Positions 1 through 11,530 of a stretch of DNA of 64,000 bases are shown here, piece by piece. The position numbers were made by a program, and so were the translations under genes. Under the pieces are notes generated by a model. It was not told the DNA's origin. It made no database searches and saw only the letters and a list, made by a program, of their open reading frames with translations. This DNA comes from Cyprinodon diabolis (Eukaryota; Chordata; Actinopteri; Cyprinodontiformes; Cyprinodontidae): assembly GCA_030533445.1 (NCBI GenBank), contig JARPUW010000277.1:1-64000 (forward strand), read 5' to 3'. How positions within the stretch are numbered: the first letter of the stretch is position 1; each line of letters opens with the position of its first letter.

Positions 1-194
1 AAAGATCATGGCTGTATCATTAATGGTTTGTCTGTTACAACTCCAGAGGCCAAAATGGCATTATCTCACTGTGAAAAGTGCGTTTTGGCCTCAACTTCTG
101 ATTTGAAGCTTGGAACCAAAAACATCTGCTCAAATCTACTTTATATTGTTAGTTTTCAGCTCTAGATGATTGCCAGAAAAGATCATGGCTGTAT

Positions 195-202
195 CATTAA
201 TG
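195..202. repeat. 8-bp perfect palindrome CATTAATG (representative)
   Basis: CATTAATG is self-complementary and occurs in the first quarter of most monomers. Two recurrent variants alter it: ATAATTAATGG (for example 5690, 11887, 18461, 24135) and CATTAATAG in the TATATG-type monomers. Its function is unknown, and an 8-bp palindrome could arise by chance. Confidence 0.7.
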
Positions 203-222
203 GTTTGTCTGTTACAACTCCA

Positions 223-269
223 GAGGCCAAAATGGCATTATCTCACTGTGAAAAGAGCGTTTTGGCCTC
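223..269. repeat. Dyad 1: 10-bp inverted repeat inside the monomer (representative)
   Basis: GAGGCCAAAA at 223-232 is the exact reverse complement of TTTTGGCCTC at 260-269, separated by 27 bases. It recurs in nearly every monomer. Both arms contain a GGCC site. The loop carries the GAGCG/GTGCG polymorphism and the only CpG. Such a dyad could extrude as a cruciform or fold in a transcript; that is inference. A few copies break one arm: GATGCC in the left arm near 4481, 56221, 56575, 60657 and 63139, and GGTCTC in the right arm near 59101 and 61583. Confidence 0.9.
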
Positions 270-276
270 AACTTCT

Positions 277-313
277 GATTTGAAGCTTGGAACCAAAAAC
301 ATCTGCTCAAATC
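277..313. repeat. Dyad 2: 9-bp inverted repeat with one bulge (representative)
   Basis: GATTTGA, a bulged A, then GC (277-286) pairs with GCTCAAATC (305-313) across an 18-base loop that includes TTGGAACC. It lies just 3' of dyad 1, so two potential hairpins occupy the middle of each monomer. It is kept in most copies. It is weakened in the GCTCCAATC variants (13251, 19813, 25487), the CTGCTTAAATC variants (58614, 58791), the CTAAAATC copy (about 20880) and the CTGTTTTGAAG copies (2221, 4174, 5594). Confidence 0.85.
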
Positions 314-1752
314 TACTTTATATTGTTAGTTTTCAGCTCTAGGTGATTGCCTGAAAAGATCATGGCTGTATCATTAATGGTTTGTGTGTTACAACTCCAG
401 AGGCCAAAATGGCATTATCTCACTGTGAAAAGAGCGTTTTGGCCTCAACTTCTGATTTGAAGCTTGGAACCAAAAACATCTGCTCAAATCTACTTTATAT
501 TGTTAGTTTTCAGCTCTAGATGATTGCCTGAAAAGATCATGGCTGTATCATTAATGGTTTGTCTGTTACAACTCCAGAGGCCAACATGGCATTATCTCAC
601 TGTGAAAAGTGCGTTTTGGCCTCAACTTCTGATTTGAAGCTTGGAACCAAAAACATCTGCTCAAATCTACTTTATATTGTTAGTTTTCAGCTCTAGATGA
701 TTGCCAGAAAAGATCATGGCTGTATCATTAATGGTTTGTCTGTTACAACTCCAGAGGCCAAAATGGCATTATCTCATTGTGAAAAGAGCGTTTTGGCCTC
801 AACCTTCTGATTTGAAGCTTGGAACCAAAAACATCTGCTCAAATCTACTTTAAATTGTTAGTTTTCAGCTCTAGATGATTGCCAGAAAAGATCATGGCTG
901 TATCATTAATGGTTTGTCTGTTACAACTCCAGAGGCCAAAATGGCATTATCTCACTGTGAAAAGAGCGTTTTGGCCTCAACTTCTGATTTGAAGCTTGGA
1001 ACCAAAATCATCTGCTCAAATCTACTTTATATTGTTAGTTTTCAGCTCTAGATGATTGCCTGAAAAGATCATGGCTGTATCATTAATGGTTTGTCTGTTA
1101 CAACTCCAGAGGCCAAAATGGCATTATCTCACTGTGAAAAGAGCGTTTTGGCCTCAACTTCTGATTTGAAGCTTGGAACCAAAAACATCTGCTCAAATCT
1201 ACTTTATATTGTTAGTTTTCAGCTCTAGATGACTGCCAGAAAAGATCATGGCTGTATAATTAATGGTTTGTCTGTTACAACTCCAGAGGCCAAAATGGCA
1301 TTATCTCACTGTGAAAAGAGCGTTTTGGCCTCAACTTCTGATTTGAAGCTTGGAACCAAAAACATCTGCTCAAATCTACTTTATATTGTTAGTTTTCAGC
1401 TCTAGATGATTGCCTGAAAAGATCATGGCTGTATCATTAATGGTTTGTCTATTACAACTCCAGAGGCCAAAATGGCATTATCTCACTGTGAAAAGTGCGT
1501 TTTGGCCTCAACTTCTGATTTGAAGCTTGGAACCAAAAACATCTGCTCAAATCTACTTTATATTGTTAGTTTTCAGCTCTAGATGATTGCCAGAAAAGAT
1601 CATGGTTGTATCATTAATGGTTTGTCTGTTACAACTCCAGAGGCCAAAATGGCATTATCTCACTGTGAAAAGAGCGTTTTGGCCTCAACTTCTGATTTGA
1701 AGCTTGGAACCAAAAACATCTGCTCAAATCTACTTTATATTGTTAGTTTTCA

Positions 1753-2286
1753 GCTCTAGATGATTGCCTGAAAAGATCATGGCTGTATCATTAATGGTTT
1801 GTCTGTTACAACTCCAGAGGCCAAAATGGCATTATCTCACTGTGAAAAGAGCGTTTTGGCCTCAACTTCTGATTTGAAGCTTGGAACCAAAAACATCTGC
1901 TCAAATCTACTTTATATTGTTAGTTTTCAGCTCTAGGTTATTGCCTGAAAAGATCATGGCTGTATCATTAATGGTTTGTCTGTTACAACTCCAGAGGCCA
2001 AAATGGCATTATCTCACTGTGAAAAGAGCGTTTTGGCCTCAACCTTCTGATTTGAAGCTTGGAACCAAAAACATCTGCTCAAATCTACTTTATATTGTTC
2101 GTTTTCAGCTCTAGATGATTGCCTGAAAAGATCATGGCTGTATCATTAATGGTTTGTCTGTTACAACTCCAGAGGCCAAAATGGCATTATCTCACTGTGA
2201 AAAGAGCGTTTTGGCCTCAACCTTCTGTTTTGAAGCTTGGAACCAAAAACATCTGCTCAAATCTACTTTAATATTGTTAGTTTTCA
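1753..2286. repeat. Variant-rich monomers shared at 1,953-bp offset
   Basis: A run of three monomers here is repeated about 1,953 bp downstream. CTCTAGG at 1931 matches 3884, TTGTTCGTTT at 2095 matches 4048, and CCTTCTGTTTTG at 2221 matches 4174. The third monomer also has an extra A in CTTTAATATTG, and the same combination occurs again at 5594. Shared rare variants indicate copying of a multi-monomer block rather than independent mutation. Confidence 0.8.
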
Positions 2287-2486
2287 GCTCTAGATGATTG
2301 CCAGAAAAGATCATGGCTGTATAATTAATGGTTTGTCTGTTACAACTCCAGAGGCCAAAATGGCATTATCTCACTGTGAAAAGAGCGTTTTGGCCTCAAC
2401 CTTCTGATTTGAAGCTTGGAACCAAAAACATCTGCTCAAATCTACTTTATATTGTTAGTTTTCAGCTCTAGATGATTGCCAGAAAA

Positions 2487-4261
2487 GATCATGGCTGTAT
2501 CATTAATGGTTTGTCTGTTACAACTCCAGAGGCCAAAATGGCATTATCTCACTGTGAAAAGAGCGTTTTGGCCTCAACTTCTGATTTGAAGCTTGGAACC
2601 AAAAACATCTGCTCAAATCTACTTTATATTGTTAGTTTTCAGCTCTAGATGATTGCCTGAAAAGATCATGGCTGTATCATTAATGGTTTGTCTGTTACAA
2701 CTCCAGAGGCCAAAATGGCATTATCTCACTGTGAAAAGAGCGTTTTGGCCTCAACTTCTGATTTGAAGCTTGGAACCAAAAACATCTGCTCAAATCTACT
2801 TTATATTGTTAGTTTTCAGCTCTAGATGATTGCCTGAAAAGATCATGGCTGTATCATTAATGGTTTGTCTGTTACAACTCCAGAGGCCAAAATGGCATTA
2901 TCTCACTGTGAAAAGAGCGTTTTGGCCTCAACTTCTGATTTGAAGCTTGGAACCAAAAACATCTGCTCAAATCTACTTTATATTGTTAGTTTTCAGCTCT
3001 AGGTGATTGCCTGAAAAGATCATGGCTGTATCATTAATGGTTTGTCTGTTACAACTCCAGAGGCCAAAATGGCATTATCTCACTGTGAAAAGAGCGTTTT
3101 GGCCTCAACCTTCTGATTTGAAGCTTGGAACTAAAAACATCTGCTCAAATCTACTTTATATTGTTCGTTTTCAGCTCTAGATGATTGCCTGAAAAGATCA
3201 TGGCTGTATCATTAATGGTTTGTCTGTTACAACTCCAGAGGCCAAAATGGCATTATCTCACTGTGAAAAGAGCGTTTTGGCCTCAACCTTCTGATTTGAA
3301 GCTTGGAACCAAAAACATCTGCTCAAATCTACTTTATATTGTTAGTTTTCAGCTCTAGATGATTGCCAGAAAAGATCATGGCTGTATCATTAATGGTTTG
3401 TCTGTTACAACTCCAGAGGCCAAAATGGCATTATCTCACTGTGAAAAGAGCGTTTTGGCCTCAACTTCTGATTTGAAGCTTGGAACCAAAAACATCTGCT
3501 CAAATCTACTTTATATTGTTAGTTTTCAGCTCTAGATGATTGCCTGAAAAGATCATGGCTGTATCATTAATGGTTTGTCTGTTACAACTCCAGAGGCCAA
3601 AATGGCATTATCTCACTGTGAAAAGAGCGTTTTGGCCTCAACTTCTGATTTGAAGCTTGGAACCAAAAACATCTGCTCAAATCTACTTTATATTGTTAGT
3701 TTTCAGCTCTAGATGATTGCCTGAAAAGATCATGGCTGTATCATTAATGGTTTGTCTGTTACAACTCCAGAGGCCAAAATGGCATTATCTCACTGTGAAA
3801 AGAGCGTTTTGGCCTCAACTTCTGATTTGAAGCTTGGAACCAAAAACATCTGCTCAAATCTACTTTATATTGTTAGTTTTCAGCTCTAGGTGATTGCCTG
3901 AAAAGATCATGGCTGTATCATTAATGGTTTGTCTGTTACAACTCCAGAGGCCAAAATGGCATTATCTCACTGTGAAAAGAGCGTTTTGGCCTCAACCTTC
4001 TGATTTGAAGCTTGGAACTAAAAACATCTGCTCAAATCTACTTTATATTGTTCGTTTTCAGCTCTAGATGATTGCCTGAAAAGATCATGGCTGTATCATT
4101 AATGGTTTGTCTGTTACAACTCCAGAGGCCAAAATGGCATTATCTCACTGTGAAAAGAGCGTTTTGGCCTCAACCTTCTGTTTTGAAGCTTGGAACCAAA
4201 AACATCTGCTCAAATCTACTTTAATATTGTTAGTTTTCAGCTCTAGATGATTGCCAGAAAA
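2487..4261. repeat. 5-mer higher-order repeat, two tandem copies (887/888 bp)
   Basis: Two consecutive blocks of five monomers, 2487-3373 and 3374-4261, share the same order of tail types (CCTG, CCTG, CTCTAGG-TG-CCTG, CCTG, CCAG) and the rare variants GGAACTAAAAAC (3121-region and 4008-region) followed by TTGTTCG. The last monomer differs: the second copy has CTTCTGTTTTG plus an extra A, which accounts for 888 rather than 887 bp. This is the clearest short tandem HOR in the first 10 kb. Confidence 0.85.
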
Positions 4262-7200
4262 GATCATGGCTGTATCATTAATGGTTTGTCTGTTACAACT
4301 CCAGAGGCCAAAATGGCATTATCTCACTGTGAAAAGAGCGTTTTGGCCTCAACTTCTGATTTGAAGCTTGGAACCAAAAACATCTGCTCAAATCTACTTT
4401 ATATTGTTAGTTTTCAGCTCTAGATGATTGCCAGAAAAGATCATGGCTGTATCATTAATGGTTTGTCTGTTACAACTCCAGATGCCAAAATGGTATTATC
4501 TCACTGTGAAAAGAGCGTTTTGGCCTCAACTTCTGATTTGAAGCTTGGAACCAAAAACATCTGCTCAAATCTACTTTATATTGTTAGTTTTCAGCTCTAG
4601 GTGATTGCCTGAAAAGATCATGGCTGTATCATTAATGGTTTGTCTGTTACAACTCCAGAGGCCAAAATGGCATTATCTCACTGTGAAAAGAGCGTTTTGG
4701 CCTCAACCTTCTGATTTGAAGCTTGGAACCAAAAACATCTGCTCAAATCTACTTTATATTGTTAGTTTTCAGCTCTAGATGATTGCCAGAAAAGATCATG
4801 GCTGTATCATTAATGGTTTGTCTGTTACAACTCCAGAGGCCAAAATGGCATTATCTCACTGTGAAAAGAGTGTTTTGGCCTCAACTTCTGATTTGAAGCT
4901 TGGAACCAAAAACATCTGCTCAAATCTACTTTATATTGTTAGTTTTCAGCTCTAGATGATTGCCTGAAAAGATCATGGCTGTATCATTAATGGTTTGTCT
5001 GTTACAACTCCAGAGGCCAAAATGGCATTATCTCACTGTGAAAAGAGCGTTTTGGCCTCAACCTTCTGATTTGAAGCTTGGAACCAAAAACATCTGCTCA
5101 AATCTACTTTAAATTGTTAGTTTTCAGCTCTAGATGATTGCCAGAAAAGATCATGGCTGTATCATTAATGGTTTGTCTGTTACAACTCCAGAGGCCAAAA
5201 TGGCATTATCTCACTGTGAAAAGAGCGTTTTGGCCTCAACTTCTGATTTGAAGCTTGGAACCAAAAACATCTGCTCAAATCTACTTTATATTGTTAGTTT
5301 TCAGCTCTAGATGACTGCCAGAAAAGATCATGGCTGTATAATTAATGGTTTGTCTGTTACAACTCCAGAGGCCAAAATGGCATTATCTCACTGTGAAAAG
5401 AGCGTTTTGGCCTCAACTTCTGATTTGAAGCTTGGAACCAAAAACATCTGCTCAAATCTACTTTATATTGTTAGTTTTCAGCTCTAGATGATTGCCTGAA
5501 AAGATCATGGCTGTATCATTAATGGTTTGTCTATTACAACTCCAGAGGCCAAAATGGCATTATCTCACTGTGAAAAGAGCGTTTTGGCCTCAACCTTCTG
5601 TTTTGAAGCTTGGAACCAAAAACATCTGCTCAAATCTACTTTAATATTGTTAGTTTTCAGCTCTAGATGATTGCCAGAAAAGATCATGGCTGTATAATTA
5701 ATGGTTTGTCTGTTACAACTCCAGAGGCCAAAATGGCATTATCTCACTGTGAAAAGAGCGTTTTGGCCTCAACTTCTGATTTGAAGCTTGGAACCAAAAA
5801 CATCTGCTCAAATCTACTTTATATTGTTAGTTTTCAGCTCTAGATGATTGCCTGAAAAGATCATGGCTGTATCATTAATGGTTTGTCTGTTACAACTCCA
5901 GAGGCCAAAATGGCATTATCTCACTGTGAGAAGTGCGTTTTGGCCTCAACTTCTGATTTGAAGCTTGGAACCAAAAACATCTGCTCAAATCTACTTTATA
6001 TTGTTAGTTTTCAGCTCTAGATGATTGCCAGAAAAGATCATGGCTGTATCATTAATGGTTTGTCTGTTACAACTCCAGAGGCCAAAATGGCATTATCTCA
6101 CTGTGAAAAGAGCGTTTTGGCCTCAACCTTCTGATTTGAAGCTTGGAACCAAAAACATCTGCTCAAATCTACTTTATATTGTTAGTTTTCAGCTCTAGAT
6201 GATTGCCTGAAAAGATAAAGGCTGTATCATTAATGGTTTGTCTGTTACAACTCCAGAGGCCAAAATGGCATTATCTCATTGTGAAAAGTGCGTTTTGGCC
6301 TCAACTTCTGATTTGAAGCTTGGAACCAAAAACATCTGCTCAAATCTACTTTATATTGTGAGTTTTCAGCTCTAGATGATTGCCAGAAAAGATCATGGCT
6401 GTATCATTAATGGTTTGTCTGTTACAACTCCAGAGGCCAAAATGGCATTATCTCACTGTGAAAAGAGCGTTTTGGCCTCAACTTCTGATTTGAAGCTTGG
6501 AACCAAAAACATCTGCTTAAATCTACTTTATATTGTTAGTTTTCAGCTCTAGATGATTGCCAGAAAAGATCATGGCTGTATCATTAATGGTTTGTCTGTT
6601 ACAACTCCAGAGGCCAAAATGGCATTATCTCACTGTGAAAAGTGCGTTTTGGCCTCAACTTCTGATTTGAAGCTTGAAACCAAAAAAATCTGCTCAAATC
6701 TACTTTATATTGTTAGTTTTCAGCTCTAGATGATTGCCAGAAAAGATCATGGCTGTATCATTAATGGTTTGTCTGTTACAACTCCAGAGGCCAAAATGGC
6801 ATTATCTGACTGTGAAAAGAGCGTTTTGGCCTCAACTTCTGATTTGAAGCTTGGAACCAAAAACATCTGCTCAAATCTATTTTATATTGTTAGTTTTCAG
6901 CTGTAGAGGATTGCCAGAAAAGATCATGGCTGTATCATTAATGGTTTGTGTGTTACAACTCCAGAGGCCAAAATGGCATTATCTCACTGTGAAAAGAGCG
7001 TTTTGGCCTCAACTTCTGATTTGAAGCTTGGAACCAAAAACATCTGCTCAAATCTACTTTATATTGTTAGTTTTCAGCTCTAGATGATTGCCTGAAAAGA
7101 TCATGGCTGTATCATTAATGGTTTGTCTGTTACAACTCCAGAGGCCAAAATGGCATTATCTCACTGTGAAAAGAGCGTTTTGGCCTCAACTTCTGATTTG

Positions 7201-8515
7201 AAGCTTGGAACCAAAAACATCTGCTCAAATCTACTTTATATTGTTAGTTTTTAGCTCTAGATGATTGCCTGAAAAGATCATGGCTGTATCATTAATGGTT
7301 TGTCTGTTACAACTCCAGAGGCCAAAATGGCATTATCTCACTGTGAAAAGAGCGTTTTGGCCTCAACCTTCTGATTTGAAGCTTGGAACCAAAAACATCT
7401 GCTCAAATCTACTTTATATTGTTAGTTTTCAGCTCTAGATGATTGCCAGAAAAGATCATGGCTGTATCATTAATGGTTTGTCTGTTACAACTCCAGAGGC
7501 CAAAATGGCATTATCTCACTGTGAAAAGAGCGTTTTGGCCTCAACTTCTGATTTGAAGCTTGGAACCAAAAACATCTGCTCAAATCTACTTTCTATTGTT
7601 AGTTTTCAGCTGTAGAGGATTGCCTGAAAAGATCATGGCTGTATCATTAATGGTTTGTCTGTTACAACTCCAGAGGCCAAAATGGCATTATCTCACTGTG
7701 AAAAGTCCGTTTTGGCCTCAACTTCTGATTTGAAGCTTGGAACCAAAAACATCTGCTCAAATCTACTTTATATTGTTAGTTTTCAGCTCTAGATGATTGC
7801 CAGAAAAGATCATGGCTGTATCATTAATTGTTTGTCTGTTACAACTCCAGAGGCCAAAATGGCATTATCTCACTGTGAAAAGTGCGTTTTGGCCTCAACT
7901 TCTGATTTGAAGCTTGGAACCAAAAACATCTGCTCAAATCTACTTTATATTGTTAGTTTTCAGCTCTAGATGATTGCCAGAAAAGATCATGGCTGTATCA
8001 TTAATGGTTTGTCTGTTACAACTCCAGAGGCCAAAATGGCATTATCTCACTGTGAAAAGAGCGTTTTGGCATCAACTTCTGATTTGAAGCTTGGAACCAA
8101 AAACATCTGCTCAAATCTACTTTATATTGTTAGTTTTCAGCTCTAGATGATTGCCTGAAAAGACCATGGCTGTATCATTAATGGTTTGTCTGTTACAACT
8201 CCAGAGGCCAAAATGGCATTATCTCACTGTGAAAAGTGCGTTATGGCCTCAACTTCTGATTTGAAGCTTGGAACCAAAAACATCTGCTCAAATCTACTTT
8301 ATATTGTTAGTTTTCAGCTCTAGATGATTGCCAGAAAAGATCATGGCTGTATCATTAATGGTTTGTCTGTTACAACTCCAGAGGCCAAAATGGCATTATC
8401 TCACTGTGAAAAGAGCGTTTTGGCCTCAACTTCTGATTTGAAGCTTGGAACCAAAAACATCTGCTCAAATCTACTTTATATTGTTAGTTTTCAGCTCTAG
8501 GTGATTGCCTGAAAA

Positions 8516-10111
8516 GATCATGGCTGTATCATTAATGGTTTGTCTGTTACAACTCCAGAGGCCAAAATGGCATTATCTCACTGTGAAAAGAGCGTTTTGG
8601 CCTCAACCTTCTGATTTGAAGCTTGGAACCAAAAACATCTGCTCAAATCTACTTTATATTGTTAGTTTTCAGCTCTAGATGATTGCCAGAAAAGATCATG
8701 GCTGTATCATTAATGGTTTGTCTGTTACAACTCCAGAGGCCAAAATGGCATTATCTCACTGTGAAAAGAGCGTTTTGGCCTCAACTTCTGATTTGAAGCT
8801 TGGAACCAAAAACATCTGCTCAAATCTACTTTATATTGTTAGTTTTCAGCTCTAGATGATTGCCTGAAAAGATCATGGCTGTATCATTAATGGTTTGTCT
8901 GTTACAACTCCAGAGGCCAAAATGGTATTATCTCACTGTGAAAAGAGCGTTTTGGCCTCAACTTCTGATTTGAAGCTTGGAACCAAAAACATCTGCTCAA
9001 ATCTACTTTATATTGTTAGTTTTCAGCTCTAGGTGATTGCCTGAAAAGATCATGGCTGTATCATTAATGGTTTGTCTGTTACAACTCCAGAGGCCAAAAT
9101 GGCATTATCTCACTGTGAAAAGAGCGTTTTGGCCTCAACTTCTGATTTGAAGCTTGGAACCAAAAACATCTGCTCAAATCTACTTTATATTGTTAGTTTT
9201 CAGCTCTAGGTGATTGCCTGAAAAGATCATGGCTGTATCATTAATGGTTTGTCTGTTACAACTCCAGAGGCCAAAATGGCATTATCTCACTGTGAAAAGA
9301 GCGTTTTGGCCTCAACCTTCTGATTTGAAGCTTGGAACCAAAAACATCTGCTCAAATCTACTTTATATTGTTAGTTTTCAGCTCTAGATGATTGCCAGAA
9401 AAGATCATGGCTGTATCATTAATGGTTTGTCTGTTACAACTCCAGAGGCCAAAATGGCATTATCTCACTGTGAAAAGAGCGTTTTGGCCTCAACTTCTGA
9501 TTTGAAGCTTGGAACCAAAAACATCTGCTCAAATCTACTTTATATTGTTAGTTTTCAGCTCTAGATGATTGCCTGAAAAGATCATGGCTGTATCATTAAT
9601 GGTTTGTCTGTTACAACTCCAGAGGCCAAAATGGTATTATCTCACTGTGAAAAGAGCGTTTTGGCCTCAACTTCTGATTTGAAGCTTGGAACCAAAAACA
9701 TCTGCTCAAATCTACTTTATATTGTTAGTTTTCAGCTCTAGGTGATTGCCTGAAAAGATCATGGCTGTATCATTAATGGTTTGTCTGTTACAACTCCAGA
9801 GGCCAAAATGGCATTATCTCACTGTGAAAAGAGCGTTTTGGCCTCAACCTTCTGATTTGAAGCTTGGAACCAAAAACATCTGCTCAAATCTACTTTATAT
9901 TGTTAGTTTTCAGCTCTAGATGATTGCCAGAAAAGATCATGGCTGTATCATTAATGGTTTGTCTGTTACAACTCCAGAGGCCAAAATGGCATTATCTCAC
10001 TGTGAAAAGAGCGTTTTGGCCTCAACTTCTGATTTGAAGCTTGGAACCAAAAACATCTGCTCAAATCTACTTTATATTGTTAGTTTTCAGCTCTAGATGA
10101 TTGCCTGAAAA
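8516..10111. repeat. 4-mer/3-mer higher-order repeat around 709 and 532 bp
   Basis: The order [CTCTAGG-tail with CCTTCTG, 178 bp], [CCAG tail], [CCTG tail with AATGGTATTA] starts at 8516, 9225 and 9757. The AATGGTATTA marker is at 8921 and 9630, 709 bp apart. The first unit has an additional fourth monomer (709 bp); the second has three (532 bp). The third unit begins the same way but lacks the GGTATTA marker. This looks like gain or loss of a monomer by unequal exchange. Confidence 0.8.
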
Positions 10112-10644
10112 GATCATGGCTGTATCATTAATGGTTTGTCTGTTACAACTCCAGAGGCCAAAATGGCATTATCTCACTGTGAAAAGAGCGTTTTGGCCTC
10201 AACTTCTGATTTGAAGCTTGGAACCAAAAACATCTGCTCAAATCTACTTTATATTGTTAGTTTTCAGCTCTAGATGATTGCCTGAAAAGATCATGGCTGT
10301 ATCATTAATGGTTTGTCTGTTACAACTCCAGAGGCCAAAATGGCATTATCTCACTGTGAAAAGAGCGTTTTGGCCTCAACCTTCTGATTTGAAGCTTGGA
10401 ACCAAAAACATCTGCTCAAATCTACTTTAAATTGTTAGTTTTCAGCTCTAGATGATTGCCAGAAAAGATCATGGCTGTATTATTAATGGGTTTGTCTATT
10501 ACAACTCCAGAGGCCAAAATGGCATTATCTCACTGTGAAAAGAGCGTTTTGGCCTCAACTTCTGATTTGAAGCTTGGAACCAAAAACATCTGCTCAAATC
10601 TACTTTATATTGTTAGTTTTCAGCTCTAGATGATTGCCAGAAAA

Positions 10645-10821
10645 GATCATGGCTGTATCATTAATGGTTTGTCTGTTACAACTAAAGAGGCCAAAATGGC
10701 ATTATCTCACTGTGAAAAGTGCGTTTTGGCCTCAACTTCTGATTTGAAGCTTGAAACCAAAAAAATCTGCTCAAATCTACTTTATATTGTTAGTTTTCAG
10801 CTCTAGATGATTGCCTGAAAA
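10645..10821. repeat. AAAAAAATC-type monomer (representative)
   Basis: Linked changes: ACTAAAGAGG (later ACTCAAGAGG) in place of ACTCCAGAGG, AAGTGCG, and CTTGAAACC followed by seven A's then TCTG. The GAAACC form is seen from about 6676 (with a normal CTCCAGAGG) to 24.4 kb. From about 29.5 kb on the same monomer reads GGAACC with seven A's, so the G has been restored or was never changed in that lineage. Confidence 0.8.
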
Positions 10822-11353
10822 GATCATGGCTGTATCATTAATGGTTTGTCTGTTACAACTCCAGAGGCCAAAATGGCATTATCTCACTGTGAAAAGAGCG
10901 TTTTGGCCTCAACTTCTGATTTGAAGCTTGGAACCAAAAACATCTGCTCAAATCTACTTTATATTGTTAGTTTTCAGCTCTAGATGATTGCCTGAAAAGA
11001 TCATGGCTGTATCATTAATGGTTTGTCTGTTACAACTCCAGAGGCCAAAATGGCATTATCTCACGGTGAAAAGTGCGTTTTGGCCTCAACTTCTGATTTG
11101 AAGCTTGGAACCAAAAACATCTGCTCAAATCTACTTTATATTGTTAGTTTTCAGCTCTAGATGATTGCCAGAAAAGATCATGGCTGTATCATTAATGGTT
11201 TGTCTGTTACAACTCCAGAGGCCAAAATGGCATTATCTCACTGTGAAAAGAGCGTTTTGGCCTCAACCTTCTGATTTGAAGCTTGAAACCAAAAACATCT
11301 GCTCAAATCTACTTTATATTGTTAGTTTTCAGCTCTAGATGATTGCCAGAAAA

Positions 11354-11530
11354 GATCATGGCTGTATCATTAATGGTTTGTCTGTTACAACTCCAGAGGC
11401 CAAAATGGCATTATCTCACTGTGAAAAGAGCGTTTTGGCCTCAACTTCTGATTTGAAGCTTGGAACCAAAAACATCTGCTCAAATCTACTTTATATTGAT
11501 AGTTTTCAGCTCTAGGTGATTGCCTGAAAA
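11354..11530. repeat. TTGATAG-type monomer (representative)
   Basis: A T-to-A change in the 3' quarter gives TATATTGATAG at 11499. Where seen, it is followed by a CTCTAGGTGATTGCCTG tail and usually a 178-bp CCTTCTG monomer. The linked pair recurs at 14511, 16108, 18060, 21073, 23734, 26747, 28167, 38454 and elsewhere, so the pair behaves as one amplification unit. Confidence 0.85.

Larger units (their letters stand above)
181..357. repeat. Reference monomer of the satellite (177 bp)
   Basis: This copy matches the most common form and serves as the coordinate reference, with phase starting at GATCATGG. Landmarks by monomer position: palindrome CATTAATG at 15-22; left arm of dyad 1 at 43-52; the only CpG, in GAGCG, at 78-79; right arm of dyad 1 at 80-89; dyad 2 arms at 97-106 and 125-133; HindIII AAGCTT at about 103-108. 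A CTCTAG segment near the end is usually followed by ATGATTGCCAG or ATGATTGCCTG; this copy ends in the CTCTAGGTGATTGCCTG form. The length is exactly 59 codons, so reading frame is preserved between 177-bp copies, but stop codons occur in every copy. Confidence 0.95.
1231..5560. repeat. Short block repeated at 4,082-bp offset
   Basis: The rare tail GATGACTGCCAG followed by a TATAATTAATGG monomer and then a GTCTATTAC monomer occurs at 1231-1460 and again at 5313-5540, an offset of 4,082 bp. On the left, the CTTTAAATTG variant at about 841 has its partner at about 5100, an offset of 4,259 bp. One monomer (the copy with ACCAAAATCATC near 1001) is therefore present in the first block and absent in the second. 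Confidence 0.75.

Noticed and set aside
1881..2114. Short open frames of about 60-77 codons starting with ATG (also at 16131, 21625, 26771, 57057, 61133 and 63792)
   Set aside because: All are readings of the same satellite monomer in copies where a stop is shifted or mutated (extra C, or CTCTATATG instead of CTCTAG). Their products are near-identical to each other, they have no start context or domain, and stops recur in each monomer.
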